Positions 25,219-31,970 of a stretch of DNA of 49,275 nucleotides are shown here, piece by piece. A program made the translations under genes and the position numbers. The stretch comes from Pseudanabaena sp. UBA1465. GTDB lineage: Bacteria; Cyanobacteriota; Cyanobacteriia; Pseudanabaenales; Pseudanabaenaceae. The first letter of the stretch is position 1. The number at the start of each line of letters is the position of its first letter. Below the pieces are notes generated by a model that ran no database searches, was not told the origin of the DNA, and worked only from the letters and a program-made list of their open reading frames with translations. The stretch lies in assembly GCA_002325645.1 (NCBI GenBank), contig DCSN01000229.1:1-49275 (forward strand). Reading direction: 5' to 3'.

Positions 25219-25470
25219 ATGTATCAAGTCACACTAAATTACGCCAAAGCAAACCTTGATGAACTATGCGATCGGGCAGGTCAAGAACCAGAAGGAGTAG
25301 CGATCGTTCGTGAAAATCGCAGTTATATTCTGATTACTCAAGAAGAATGGGAATCTCTAATTGAAACTGCGGAATTAATGCAATTACCCAACCTGCTCAC
25401 CCAAGTTGCATCTGCTCGCCAAGAATATCAAGCAGGAGAAGCACTCTCTATGGAGCAAGTCTTTGGATGA
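25219..25470 (+). CDS. Phd/YefM-family antitoxin
   Basis: 83 residues. MYQVTLNYAKANLDELCDRAGQEPEGVAIVRENRSYILITQEEWESLIETAEL follows the Phd/YefM pattern: the first strand, a helix with xAKxNLxxLxD, a strand EGVAIVRENRSYILI and EEWESL. The C-terminal tail binds the toxin. Its stop overlaps the toxin start by four bases (ATGA), so the pair is translationally coupled. Confidence 0.88.
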   Translation: MYQVTLNYAKANLDELCDRAGQEPEGVAIVRENRSYILITQEEWESLIETAELMQLPNLLTQVASARQEYQAGEALSMEQVFG

Positions 25471-25724
25471 AAATCTACAGAGTCCTCTTTTCTAAACAAG
25501 CTCAAAAAGATATCAGCGAACTCACATCTAAACAAAAAGCAAAACTCCAAGAAATTTTGCTTAACACACTCGCCCCCAATCCTTACCTCGGAAAAGCGCT
25601 AAAAGGTGACCTGAACGGTTTGCGTTCCTATCGTCTTAACCTCAAAGATCGCATTGTTTACGAGATTTATGAAGAAGACCAATCAATATTGATCATTAGA
25701 GCAAAAACTCACTATGGAGAATAA
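25467..25724 (+). CDS. RelE/YoeB-family toxin (Txe-like)
   Basis: 85 residues. MKIYRVLFSKQAQKDISELTSKQKAKLQEIL is the two-helix start, followed by PNPYLGKALKGDLNGLRSYRLNLKDRIVYEIYEEDQSILIIRAKTHYGE. Arg and His/Tyr residues of the C-terminal strands (RSYRLN, DRIVYEI, THY) match the ribosome-dependent mRNA interferases. Partner is the Phd/YefM-type antitoxin. The end overlaps the start of the HicB-like gene by 11 bases. Confidence 0.88.
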   Translation: MKIYRVLFSKQAQKDISELTSKQKAKLQEILLNTLAPNPYLGKALKGDLNGLRSYRLNLKDRIVYEIYEEDQSILIIRAKTHYGE

Positions 25725-25941
25725 CTACAGCATTTCTATCCAATGGTCAGAAGAAGACCGTAAATTTATCGCTCACTTACCCGAATTTGGTCCCTACGCC
25801 CACACTCACGGCGACACCTACGCTCATGCCCTAGAAAATGCCCTAGAAGTTTTGGAATTACTAATTGAGGATTACACCGCTCGTCACAAACCCTTACCAA
25901 CACCACGCATAATTAAAAAATCCGACTTCATTGCAGCTTGA
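25714..25941 (+). CDS. HicB-like antitoxin-type protein, apparently orphan
   Basis: 75 residues. MENNYSISIQWSEEDRKFIAHLPEFGPYAHTHGDTYAHALENALEVLELLIED has the RNase-H-like HicB fold: two strands with W-x-EED, LPEF, GDTY-x-AL-x-NA helix, and TPRII at the end. HicB proteins usually neutralise HicA. No intact HicA lies next to it; a frame-broken fragment at 26146 could be the former partner. It overlaps the Txe-like toxin gene by 11 bases, so it could also have been co-opted as a third gene of that operon. Confidence 0.7.
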   Translation: MENNYSISIQWSEEDRKFIAHLPEFGPYAHTHGDTYAHALENALEVLELLIEDYTARHKPLPTPRIIKKSDFIAA

Positions 25942-25949
25942 TAAGAGTA

Positions 25950-26145
25950 GACTATCTATCTGTTACCACCAGTCTCAACGGTCTCGCATCACTTTACGAA
26001 TCGCAAGGGAAGTACAGCGAAGCCGAACCTCTTTATGTGTGAGCTATCCAAATCCTTGAAAAAGCCCTTGGTTCCGAGCATCCCAATACCGTCACAGCCC
26101 GCCAAAATTATGAGATTATGTGCGAAACCATGAAGGAGACATAAA
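25950..26145 (+). pseudogene. TPR gene remnant 2 with one in-frame stop
   Basis: The frame reads a TPR unit (TSLNGLASLYESQGKY, then SEAEPLYV), a TGA at 26040-26042, and then AIQILEKALGSEHPNTVTARQNYEIM to a TAA at 26143-26145. The first half is almost identical in DNA to the units of the NB-ARC gene. The second half is a TPR-type C terminus that the present NB-ARC gene does not have, so it came from a different copy. Confidence 0.85.
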
Positions 26146-26250
26146 TGGGAAAATACGAAAAATTTAGACAAAAACTGCTTGATGGCGGCAGCGACAACAG
26201 TAATGCAATTAAGAAAAAGAAAAAATCGCAAATACTGAATCTACCATAAC
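26146..26250 (+). pseudogene. Possible HicA-like toxin remnant
   Basis: ATG at 26146 begins MGKYE; a one-base shift near 26160 would continue KFRQKLLDGGSDNS, which resembles the start of HicA-type proteins found next to HicB in cyanobacteria. In the present frame it soon ends. The later part is A-rich and unrecognised. The assignment is tentative. Confidence 0.35.
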
Positions 26251-26262
26251 CAGAACCTAACC

Positions 26263-26523
26263 ATGAATACATCCACTAAAACCATCAAAGTTTACGATGA
26301 AATTGTTGACTTTATTGCATCTGGCACAACGCCCCAGAGCGTAATCGACTTCCATCTTTCTGAAGCCGCACAAGAGCGCTTAGAAGATTTAATATACAAC
26401 GCTAAAAACAATGCGCTTACAAAAGAAGACAAGCGTGAACTAGACCATTTCCTGACAATAGAACATATATTGACCCTAGCCAAAGCTAAAGCCCATAGAT
26501 ACATCAACACTGAGGCTAAATGA
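26263..26523 (+). CDS. Conserved small protein paired with an HNH endonuclease
   Basis: 86 residues: IKVYDEIVDFIASGTTPQSVIDFHLSEAAQERLEDLIYNAKNNALTKEDKRELDHFLTIEHILTLAKAKAHRYI. It is all-helical and acidic to neutral, with no known catalytic motif. Pairs of such a protein with a small HNH endonuclease are frequent in cyanobacteria (general knowledge). It lies one base before the HNH gene and is likely its partner or antitoxin-like inhibitor; that role is inference. Confidence 0.75.
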   Translation: MNTSTKTIKVYDEIVDFIASGTTPQSVIDFHLSEAAQERLEDLIYNAKNNALTKEDKRELDHFLTIEHILTLAKAKAHRYINTEAK

Positions 26524-26524
26524 A

Positions 26525-26965
26525 ATGCCTCGAACCTATATTAGCGTTCAGCTAAGGCAATTAGTCATCGAACGCGCTGACAGCATTTGTGAATACTGTT
26601 TGGTTTCAGCATCAGATAGATCCTCTAGTTGCCAAGTTGACCACATCATTAGCGTGAAACATGGCGGCGATTCGACAGCCGAAAATCTTTGCTATGCTTG
26701 CCTATTCTGTAACCTGCAAAAAGGCACAGATCTAGGCTCGATTAATTGGCGAAGCGGAGAACTTGTCAGATTCTTTAACCCTCGTAGAGATTTATGGAGA
26801 GAACATTTTCAACTAGATGGAGCGATAATTCGATCAACTACAGATATCGGCGAAGTCACAGCAAGAATCCTTGATTTTAATGATGCAGATCGTATTTTAG
26901 AGCGACAAATACTCATCGAAAATAACAGATATCTATCAACAGCAGCCAAAAAGAAAATAGGCTAA
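26525..26965 (+). CDS. HNH endonuclease
   Basis: 146 residues. The zinc-bound HNH motif is clear: CEYC (residues 22-25), QVDHIISVKHGG (DH at 39-40), ENLCYACLFCNLQKG (N54, C59, C62, N63). The C-terminal half (LVRFFNPRRDLWREHFQLDGAIIR, GEVTARILDFN) matches the small stand-alone HNH proteins of cyanobacteria. It cuts DNA non-specifically or with low specificity in related proteins; whether it acts in defence, toxicity or homing is unknown. It is coupled to the preceding 86-residue protein. Confidence 0.88.
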   Translation: MPRTYISVQLRQLVIERADSICEYCLVSASDRSSSCQVDHIISVKHGGDSTAENLCYACLFCNLQKGTDLGSINWRSGELVRFFNPRRDLWREHFQLDGAIIRSTTDIGEVTARILDFNDADRILERQILIENNRYLSTAAKKKIG

Positions 26966-26980
26966 ATAAGTTAAACTAAG

Positions 26981-27013
26981 GCGATCGGTTGGCTTCAGTA
27001 GATCCGTGATGTC
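26981..27013 (+). pseudogene. TPR gene 3'-end scar 3
   Basis: GGTTGGCTTCAG (26987-26998) followed by TAGATCCGTG matches 24328-24350 (GGTTGGCTTCAG, ACAATCCGTG) at the end of the NB-ARC gene. It lies right after the HNH gene and before the next toxin-antitoxin pair. Confidence 0.75.
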
Positions 27014-27049
27014 CTGTAAAATAAGAAGATAAAGCGATCGCAAAAAACA

Positions 27050-27259
27050 ATGACTACCAAAGAAAAGCTAATTCAAGAAGTCGAAAACATTTCTGAATCA
27101 TTATTAGCAGAAACCCTTGACTTTGTATTGTTTCTCAAATCTCGCTATGCAGAAGAGGAAATAACTACAGAAGAAAAAGAAAACATTCTCGCTTCTCAAA
27201 CAGCCTATCTTTCAGGTGATTACCTAACCCTCGACCAATACGAGGCAAATCAAGCATGA
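27050..27259 (+). CDS. Antitoxin of a RelE-type pair (DUF2281-like)
   Basis: 69 residues. MTTKEKLIQEVENISESLLAETLDFVLFLKSR resembles DUF2281-type antitoxin starts, and the acidic EEEITTEEKENILASQTAYLSGDYLTLDQYEANQ is a typical toxin-binding tail. The stop overlaps the toxin start by four bases. A second, broken copy of the same tail lies at 28598-28714. Confidence 0.8.
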   Translation: MTTKEKLIQEVENISESLLAETLDFVLFLKSRYAEEEITTEEKENILASQTAYLSGDYLTLDQYEANQA

Positions 27260-27510
27260 GCTATCGCATCGTTATCCCTAAACCCGCCCAAAAGCAACTA
27301 GATAACATCACAAAAATTGAACGCGATCGCTTGATTCTAACATTGCGCTCTCTAGCCAACGATCCGCGTCCGAACGGAGTTAAAAAGCTCAAAGGCTACG
27401 ACAATACCTATCGTGTCAGAGTTGGAGACTATCGCATTATCTACGAAATTAAAGACAGAGAGCTAATTGTATTATTGTTAAGTGTCAGTCATCGTAAAGA
27501 TGTCTACTAA
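27256..27510 (+). CDS. RelE-family toxin
   Basis: 84 residues. MSYRIVIPKPAQKQLDNITKIERDRLILTLRSLANDPRPNGVKKLKG and YRVRVGDYRIIYEIKDRELIVLLLSVSHRKDVY are standard RelE features, including the RVGDYRIIYEI core and the C-terminal HRKDVY. The protein should cut mRNA at the ribosome. Partner is the antitoxin at 27050. The next feature is the omega-RNA, 20 bases downstream. Confidence 0.9.
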   Translation: MSYRIVIPKPAQKQLDNITKIERDRLILTLRSLANDPRPNGVKKLKGYDNTYRVRVGDYRIIYEIKDRELIVLLLSVSHRKDVY

Positions 27511-27529
27511 CAGAAAAAAAGATTCTATT

Positions 27530-27727
27530 GTCAGCAACCCCGCACTGAAGTGACGGGGCTTCGAGCCGAAAGCTTGGAGCCGTGCTGACCAGCCTAAGTC
27601 TTAACTGACTACGTTATTTAGGTCACGACACCTCGGAATGCTTGCTAGTTCCCCGCTCTGTCGTTTGTAATTAAACAGTTCTAAGGTCACTGGAACAGTG
27701 TTGCAAGCCTAACAAGCCTAGATAACC
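27530..27727 (+). ncRNA. IscB-associated omega-RNA (HEARO)
   Basis: The leader begins with a stem GTCAGCA (27530-27536) paired to TGCTGAC (27583-27589). Inside are CCCCG/CGGGG (27538-27542, 27554-27558) and GGCT-TCG-AGCC arms. The downstream part holds AAGTCTTAACTGACTACG and GGTCACTGGAACAGTG, which I recognise as typical of the HEARO RNA that precedes iscB genes. It sits exactly upstream of an IscB N-terminal fragment, as in known loci. The 5' limit is set at the first stem; the upstream bases would hold the guide. Structure and position support the call, but no alignment was run. Confidence 0.75.
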
Positions 27728-27769
27728 TTGGCAAAGCAAACATTACAAGCAATTAGAAAAGACGCAATA

Positions 27770-28048
27770 ATGTCTAACCAAATCTTCGTATTAGATACTA
27801 ATCACAAACCGCTAACACCTTGCACAGCAGGAATGGCTCGATCATTACTCAAAGCTGGTAGGGCGGCTGTATTCCGTCAATTCTCCTTCACGATTATTAA
27901 AAAAAAAGAGGTAACTGCTACACCAGAACCAATCGAGATAAAGATTGATGCTGGCTCCAAGACAACGGGATTAGCTTTAGTTCAAGACGAAAAAGTTATC
28001 TATTGCAAAACTATTCATCGCAAGGATGGCTATAGCTATGGTTTCTAA
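27770..28048 (+). pseudogene. iscB: Truncated IscB (PLMP and RuvC-I only)
   Basis: 92 residues from the ATG at 27770 (MSNQIFVLDTNHKPLTPC). The PLMP-type domain (KPLTP at 13-17, SLLKAGRAAVFRQFSFTI) and the first RuvC motif (IKIDAGSKTTGLALVQD, catalytic Asp 60) are present. The frame then ends; bridge helix, RuvC-II, HNH and RuvC-III are missing, where full IscB has about 400-500 residues. The element is therefore non-functional as a nuclease. The upstream omega-RNA seems intact. Confidence 0.85.
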
Positions 28049-28082
28049 TATCTACTGGCGGTTTGAAACCAACCTTCGCTTA

Positions 28083-28114
28083 CCTCTCAGCGCTAAAGCG
28101 CGGAGTTTCTCGTG
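28083..28114 (+). mobile_element. Probable right end of the IscB element
   Basis: CCTCTC (28083-28088) pairs with GAGAGG (28109-28114), enclosing an AGCGCTAAAGCGC hairpin and GAGTTTCTCGTG. Sub-terminal hairpins of this kind mark IS200/IS605-type ends. What lies after it is the broken DUF6883-like gene. Confidence 0.5.
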
Positions 28115-28330
28115 TATCGAGAGGTCTTTTATGAAGAAGAACTCCGCAACGCCCTAAAAGAAGCACTCAAAAATTACAACGCAGCCTTTGAAAGAGAAAA
28201 TAGCTATGGCAAAAAATATATAATTGACTTTTCGATGAACAGACGGGATAAGCAAGCGATCGTTCGTAGCGTCTGGATTGTCCGTTTTGAAGAAAATTTT
28301 CCCCGTTTAGTCACCTGTTACATACCTTAA
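28112..28330 (+). pseudogene. DUF6883-like protein, 5' end replaced
   Basis: The frame (GTG at 28112, 72 residues) carries EELRNALKEALKNYNAAFERENSYGKKYIIDFSMNRRDKQAIVRSVWIVRFEENFPRLVTCYI, the C-terminal half of a DUF6883-type protein. The usual first half (about 50 residues, with a conserved HP-x-G-x-KA segment) is absent. The first few codons come from the IscB element end. The downstream DUF4926 gene is its usual neighbour, which supports loss of the N terminus by insertion and deletion. It may still be translated from the GTG. Confidence 0.7.
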
Positions 28331-28342
28331 AAGGAGATAATC

Positions 28343-28564
28343 ATGAAATTATTAGATGTAGTTGCACTTTTAGAAGATGTCCCCAACTGTCAATTATATC
28401 GAGGACAAGTCGGCACAATTGTAGAAATTTACGAACCTAAAGTCTTTGAAGTCGAATTTAGCGACCTCAATGGAAGAGCCTATGCGATCGAAACCCTAAC
28501 AGAGAGACAACTAATGGTTTTATACCATCACCCCATCCAAGAAAGACAATTAGTTGCTGCCTAG
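28343..28564 (+). CDS. DUF4926 protein
   Basis: 73 residues with AAAAGGAGA before the ATG. MKLLDVVALLEDVPNCQLYRGQVGTIVEIYEPKVFEVEFSDLNGRAYAIETLTERQLMVLYH fits DUF4926, a small SH3-like barrel often found next to DUF6883. No function is established; the pair has toxin-antitoxin-like size and spacing. The gene is complete. Confidence 0.8.
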   Translation: MKLLDVVALLEDVPNCQLYRGQVGTIVEIYEPKVFEVEFSDLNGRAYAIETLTERQLMVLYHHPIQERQLVAA

Positions 28565-28578
28565 ATTTAGGTTTGTCA

Positions 28579-28714
28579 GTCTCAGCAATCTCGCATCACT
28601 AACGCCACCCTTAGATTTAAAACCCGTCATATTGATGCAGAAATAACCACCGAAGAACAAGACACGATCGCCGCTTCTCAATCCGCCTATGAATTAGGAG
28701 GCTATCTCACCTGA
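28579..28714 (+). pseudogene. Scar 4: TPR fragment joined to a broken antitoxin
   Basis: GTCTCAGCAATCTCGCATCA (28579-28598) matches a TPR unit of the NB-ARC gene. Directly after it the frame reads RFKTRHIDAEITTEEQDTIAASQ and ELGGYLT to a TGA, closely like residues 28-58 of the antitoxin at 27050. It has no start and no toxin follows. Confidence 0.8.
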
Positions 28715-28764
28715 GTGGCAACAGCTATATGCGAGAATATGCGATAAATCCACTAAAAAGCATC

Positions 28765-29892
28765 ATGCAACTATTTAGCCGCCGTAACATTCGCCTGTTT
28801 GGGATCATTTTTGTGATTACAGTGCTGTTATTTGCGCTTGGATGGTTTATATTTTTGCGTCCTGAAGTCACTAGTTTAAATAAATCTGTACAGGTAGCAG
28901 GATCGAGTCTCCAAAATATTACCCTCACTGAATTTGATGCGAATGGGAAATTACTTTGGGAAATTACTTCTAAACAAGCTAATTATCGTCAAGATCGCAA
29001 AATTGCTGATGTTAAAGAGGTGAAGGGAAAGTTTTATCGTAATGGTGAACCTCTGATGGAGGTAACTGGCGATAAAGGTACAATCGATCAAGTTTCTAAG
29101 GAAATTTCGTTAGAAGGCAACATTAAAGCGATCGCAGTTCAAGAAAAAATCGATATGACCGCCGATCGCATGGTTTGGAAATCGGAACAGGATTTGCTCA
29201 AAGCGACAGGCAATATCCAGATCAATAAACCTGAAGATAAAATTAAAATGACTGGTAAGGAACTTACCGCTAAGCCCAGTACCAATGTCTACAGCCTCGC
29301 AAAAAATGTGATCGTTATAGCTGCTGAGCCAGCGTTAGAAATGAAGAGTGAAAAAATTACTTGGGATGCGAAGCGCGATCGCGTCTACACAGAATCTCCC
29401 ATTTCCGTGTTGCAGGTCAAAGATAAATTACAGCTATTTGCCAACAAAGGTGATTGGAATATTCAGACAAAAGAAGTGACTTTTTCTGGTGATATTAAAG
29501 CGAAAGATCCCAAACTAGATCTTGATCTAGAAACATCTCAGGCTTTGTGGAATCTTGATAAAAAATTAGTAACCTTGCCCGTAGAATTTACTGCTACCAG
29601 TAAAAGTCGGGGCATTGTCGTTAAGGCTCAACAGGGGCAAGCTCAACTTAAAGAAGAACGGATTAACCTTACAGGACAAGTTTCTGCAAGTTTGCAGTCT
29701 ACTCAAGGTATCGTCAATGCTGATCGGGTGGAATGGTTAATTCCCACGAAAATAGTTACGGCGGATGGCAATATCGTTTATAAGCAGCCCGATAAAAATC
29801 TCAATGTGCAAGGCGATCGCGCTGTGGCTAATCTGGAATTACAAACAGTTACGATTACAGGTACAAATGTAATTTCGACATTAACTCCTTAG
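28765..29892 (+). CDS. lptC: LptC-like periplasmic LPS-export protein
   Basis: About 375 residues from the ATG at 28765, chosen because MQLFSRRNIRLFGIIFVITVLLFALGWFIF starts a normal signal anchor; an ATG at 28729 in the same frame is possible. After the membrane helix, the soluble part is a repeated beta-jellyroll of the LptC/OstA type: GSSLQNITLTEFDANGKLLWEITSKQANYRQD, KGTIDQVSKEISLEGNIKAIA, ADRMVWKSEQDLLKATGNI. In cyanobacteria such proteins are longer than LptC of E. coli (about 190) and carry extra repeats. It hands lipopolysaccharide from the LptBFG extractor to LptA. Its TAG stop lies inside the repeat at 29889. Confidence 0.82.
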   Translation: MQLFSRRNIRLFGIIFVITVLLFALGWFIFLRPEVTSLNKSVQVAGSSLQNITLTEFDANGKLLWEITSKQANYRQDRKIADVKEVKGKFYRNGEPLMEVTGDKGTIDQVSKEISLEGNIKAIAVQEKIDMTADRMVWKSEQDLLKATGNIQINKPEDKIKMTGKELTAKPSTNVYSLAKNVIVIAAEPALEMKSEKITWDAKRDRVYTESPISVLQVKDKLQLFANKGDWNIQTKEVTFSGDIKAKDPKLDLDLETSQALWNLDKKLVTLPVEFTATSKSRGIVVKAQQGQAQLKEERINLTGQVSASLQSTQGIVNADRVEWLIPTKIVTADGNIVYKQPDKNLNVQGDRAVANLELQTVTITGTNVISTLTP

Positions 29893-29961
29893 GGACTCGC
29901 AGTAAAATAAAGAACCAAGTTTTTTGTGGCGCGGCTTCGCCGCGCCACAAAAAACTTGGTT
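29889..29961. repeat. TTAGGGAC repeat plus 23-bp hairpin
   Basis: TTAGGGACTCGCAGTAAAAT begins inside the lptC-like stop codon and is followed by a perfect hairpin (29913-29961), arms beginning AACCAAGTTTTTTGTGGC and loop TTC. The same order (repeat then hairpin) occurs at 49172-49268. Confidence 0.8.
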
Positions 29962-29986
29962 TCATCATAGATATAGAGCCGATCCC

Positions 29987-30673
29987 ATGCCCATAACTAT
30001 CGAACTTTCTCCGATGACTACCCTCATCCTTCAGATTAGCGCTGTGGCTACTTGGCTCGGTTTAGTTTTTCTAGCTTCCGAAGTCCTGCACCGCCTTGAA
30101 CAAGATCCAGAGCTAGTTCGCAAAGTTGTGCATATTGGTACGGGGCATGTCCTGTTAATCGCTTGGTGGTTGCATATTCCCACATGGATATGTGTTTGTG
30201 CTGGCGTATTATTTAGTGCGATCGCCCTAGCCTCTCACCGTATTAATATTCTGCCCATGCTCAACGATGTGGGGCGCAAAACCTATGGAGTGTTCTACTA
30301 CGCTCTCAGCATCACGATTTTGGTAACTCTGCTCTGGGACAACTATCCCCAATATGCAGTTATTGGCGTAATGGTCATGTCTTGGGGCGATGGCATGGCA
30401 GCTCTCATCGGTAAACGCTTTGGTAAACATACCTTTGTACATTTAGGCAATAAACGTAGTTATGAAGGCTCTTTCGCGATGTTTGCCACTAGTTTAGTAG
30501 TGATGCTTGGTATTTTTGGAATTACGCATGGTGTTCAGGCTAAAGATATTGGAATCGTAATACCTGTTGCGGCGATCGCGGCTCTCCTCGAAGCTTATTC
30601 CCCTGGAGGTACAGATAATCTCTCCGTACCTTTATCGAGCGCTTTCCTGAGTTTAGCCTTGCAATCGCTCTAA
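29987..30673 (+). CDS. Phytol/polyprenol kinase-like (VTE5/CTP-dependent DGK) membrane protein
   Basis: 228 residues from the ATG at 29987 (MPITIELSPM); the frame is open to 29924, but that part reads the hairpin. Six or seven membrane helices are visible. The motif region LVRKVVHIGTGHVLLIAWW near the N terminus, MVMSWGDGMAALIGKRFGKHTF, GNKRSYEGSFAMF and the C-terminal EAYSPGGTDNLSVPL match the VTE5/DGK1 family, which transfers phosphate from CTP to phytol or polyprenol. In cyanobacteria it recycles phytol for tocopherol and chlorophyll. Substrate is inferred. The gene is convergent with, and overlaps by four bases, the HEAT-repeat gene. Confidence 0.85.
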   Translation: MPITIELSPMTTLILQISAVATWLGLVFLASEVLHRLEQDPELVRKVVHIGTGHVLLIAWWLHIPTWICVCAGVLFSAIALASHRINILPMLNDVGRKTYGVFYYALSITILVTLLWDNYPQYAVIGVMVMSWGDGMAALIGKRFGKHTFVHLGNKRSYEGSFAMFATSLVVMLGIFGITHGVQAKDIGIVIPVAAIAALLEAYSPGGTDNLSVPLSSAFLSLALQSL

Positions 30674-31521
30674 TTTACGGAACCGTCTTGCTTAGTGTTT
30701 TTTTTCTTACTTTTACTTGAGCCAAATCCCTTAGCAACAGGTCTGGCAGGAACAATCAATTCAGTCAGTGAAAGTTGACGCTTATGCGCTTTTTCAATCT
30801 GACGTTGCTGCTCTCGTAAATTTAAAATGTAGTCTGGCAGTTTCGGCTCTAATTCCTTAACTGAAAAGTCCGACTCTTTTTTCAATCCCAATTCCACTTG
30901 CACCGCCGCCCAAGAACCTGTCAACAACTCATCAACTTCGGTATTCGCAAATACTTCCCCGATTAGATCAGCCGCTTCTACCGCCTTCAATTCAGTTAAA
31001 TTGCTCACCAACGTTGACGTAATCACATCATCATTGATATCACGGTAATTTTGGAGCGAATCAATCAAATTCTCTATGCAAGTCTGACGAAGCTCAGCGT
31101 AGGATTTGCCGATCTCTTCTAATCCATTAGCGGCAGTAACTCTTACCCACTGATGTTGGGTTGAATCATCAATGATATTTTTAAACGGGGCGATCGCCAG
31201 ACCACCAACCTGTCGGGATATTCCATTTACTTCTTCAAGCAGATAATCATCATCAGGAAATGCGATTGATAGCTTCACATATTCTTTGATAGCGGTTTCT
31301 GGCTCTAACTGAGCGACGGCTCTAATGGCATGGGTTTCGCAATTAGTTGAATCACTATCGGTTAAATCTTGATCCCAACATAGTCGGATCAGTTCAGGAA
31401 CATCCGCTTTTGTGAATCCAAATTTAGCAGCGTAGTCAATCCAAGTGTCTTGCCAATTAGTTGGGGCATCAAAATTAAGAAGTTGAGCAACAGGATTCTG
31501 ATAGGGTTGCGATTCTGACAT
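30670..31521 (-). CDS. HEAT-repeat-like protein of unknown role
   Basis: 283 residues, acidic and helical. Pairs of helices with patterns such as HAIRAVAQLEPETAIKEYVKLSI, PFKNIIDDSTQHQWVRVTAANGLEEIGK and LTELKAVEAADLIGEVFANTEVDELLTGSWAAVQVELG look like HEAT/PBS-lyase repeats. The C-terminal tail is basic and low-complexity (FGSSKSKKKNTKQ). I cannot give a function. It sits upstream of no other gene and its stop codon overlaps the stop of the kinase-like gene on the other strand (30670-30673). Confidence 0.65.
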   Translation of the reverse strand: MSESQPYQNPVAQLLNFDAPTNWQDTWIDYAAKFGFTKADVPELIRLCWDQDLTDSDSTNCETHAIRAVAQLEPETAIKEYVKLSIAFPDDDYLLEEVNGISRQVGGLAIAPFKNIIDDSTQHQWVRVTAANGLEEIGKSYAELRQTCIENLIDSLQNYRDINDDVITSTLVSNLTELKAVEAADLIGEVFANTEVDELLTGSWAAVQVELGLKKESDFSVKELEPKLPDYILNLREQQRQIEKAHKRQLSLTELIVPARPVAKGFGSSKSKKKNTKQDGSVN

Positions 31522-31554
31522 AGTTTTAAGAGTTCGATTTTAGATGTTTTGAAA

Positions 31555-31595
31555 TTTGAATTTTCATTTTGCCGCAGGCAAAATGAAAATTCAAA
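31555..31595. terminator. 19-bp hairpin with GCA loop after ndhE
   Basis: Arms begin TTTGAATTTTCATTTTGCC; the loop is GCA. It lies just downstream of ndhE (minus strand) and upstream of the HEAT-repeat gene start. It probably ends the ndh transcript, and it leaves the HEAT-repeat gene to its own promoter. Confidence 0.75.
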
Positions 31596-31598
31596 ATA

Positions 31599-31904
31599 TT
31601 ACCAACGCAATAAATTAAATTGCTCCATATCCACTGTGTCGCGACTACGATAAATCGATAGCACGATCGCTAGACCGACAGCAGCTTCGGCAGCAGCGAT
31701 CGAAATTACAAAAATCGTAAATACTTGACCACGAATACTCGCAGAATCAAGAAAATTAGAAAATGCCATCAAGTTCAAATTAACGGCATTTAGCATTAAT
31801 TCCACGGACATTAATACGCGCACCGCGTTACGGCTAGTAATTAAGCCATAGATGCCAATGCAAAACAGAGCCGCCGCAATAATCAAAAAAGGTTCTAAAG
31901 ACAT
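31599..31904 (-). CDS. ndhE: NDH-1 subunit NdhE (NuoK)
   Basis: 101 residues with three membrane helices ([56 protein letters not shown]). The conserved Glu residues of helices 2 and 3 ([17 protein letters not shown]) belong to the proton channel. The end [13 protein letters not shown] is typical of cyanobacterial NdhE. It is a membrane subunit of the ferredoxin-dependent NDH-1 complex of respiration and cyclic electron flow. It is the last gene of the cluster. Confidence 0.95.
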   Translation of the reverse strand: MSLEPFLIIAAALFCIGIYGLITSRNAVRVLMSVELMLNAVNLNLMAFSNFLDSASIRGQVFTIFVISIAAAEAAVGLAIVLSIYRSRDTVDMEQFNLLRW

Positions 31905-31931
31905 ATTTGTTTACTATTAATTTCAATTTAA

Positions 31932-31970
31932 AAATATTTAAATACCGCCGAAGGCGGTATTTAAATATTT
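31932..31970. repeat. 18-bp hairpin with GAA loop between ndhG and ndhE
   Basis: AAATATTTAAATACCGCC and its complement enclose GAA. The arm overlaps the ndhG stop codon (31969). It lies inside the operon. Confidence 0.75.

Noticed and set aside
29924..29986. N-terminal extension of the phytol-kinase-like protein
   Set aside because: It is translation of the hairpin at 29913-29961.
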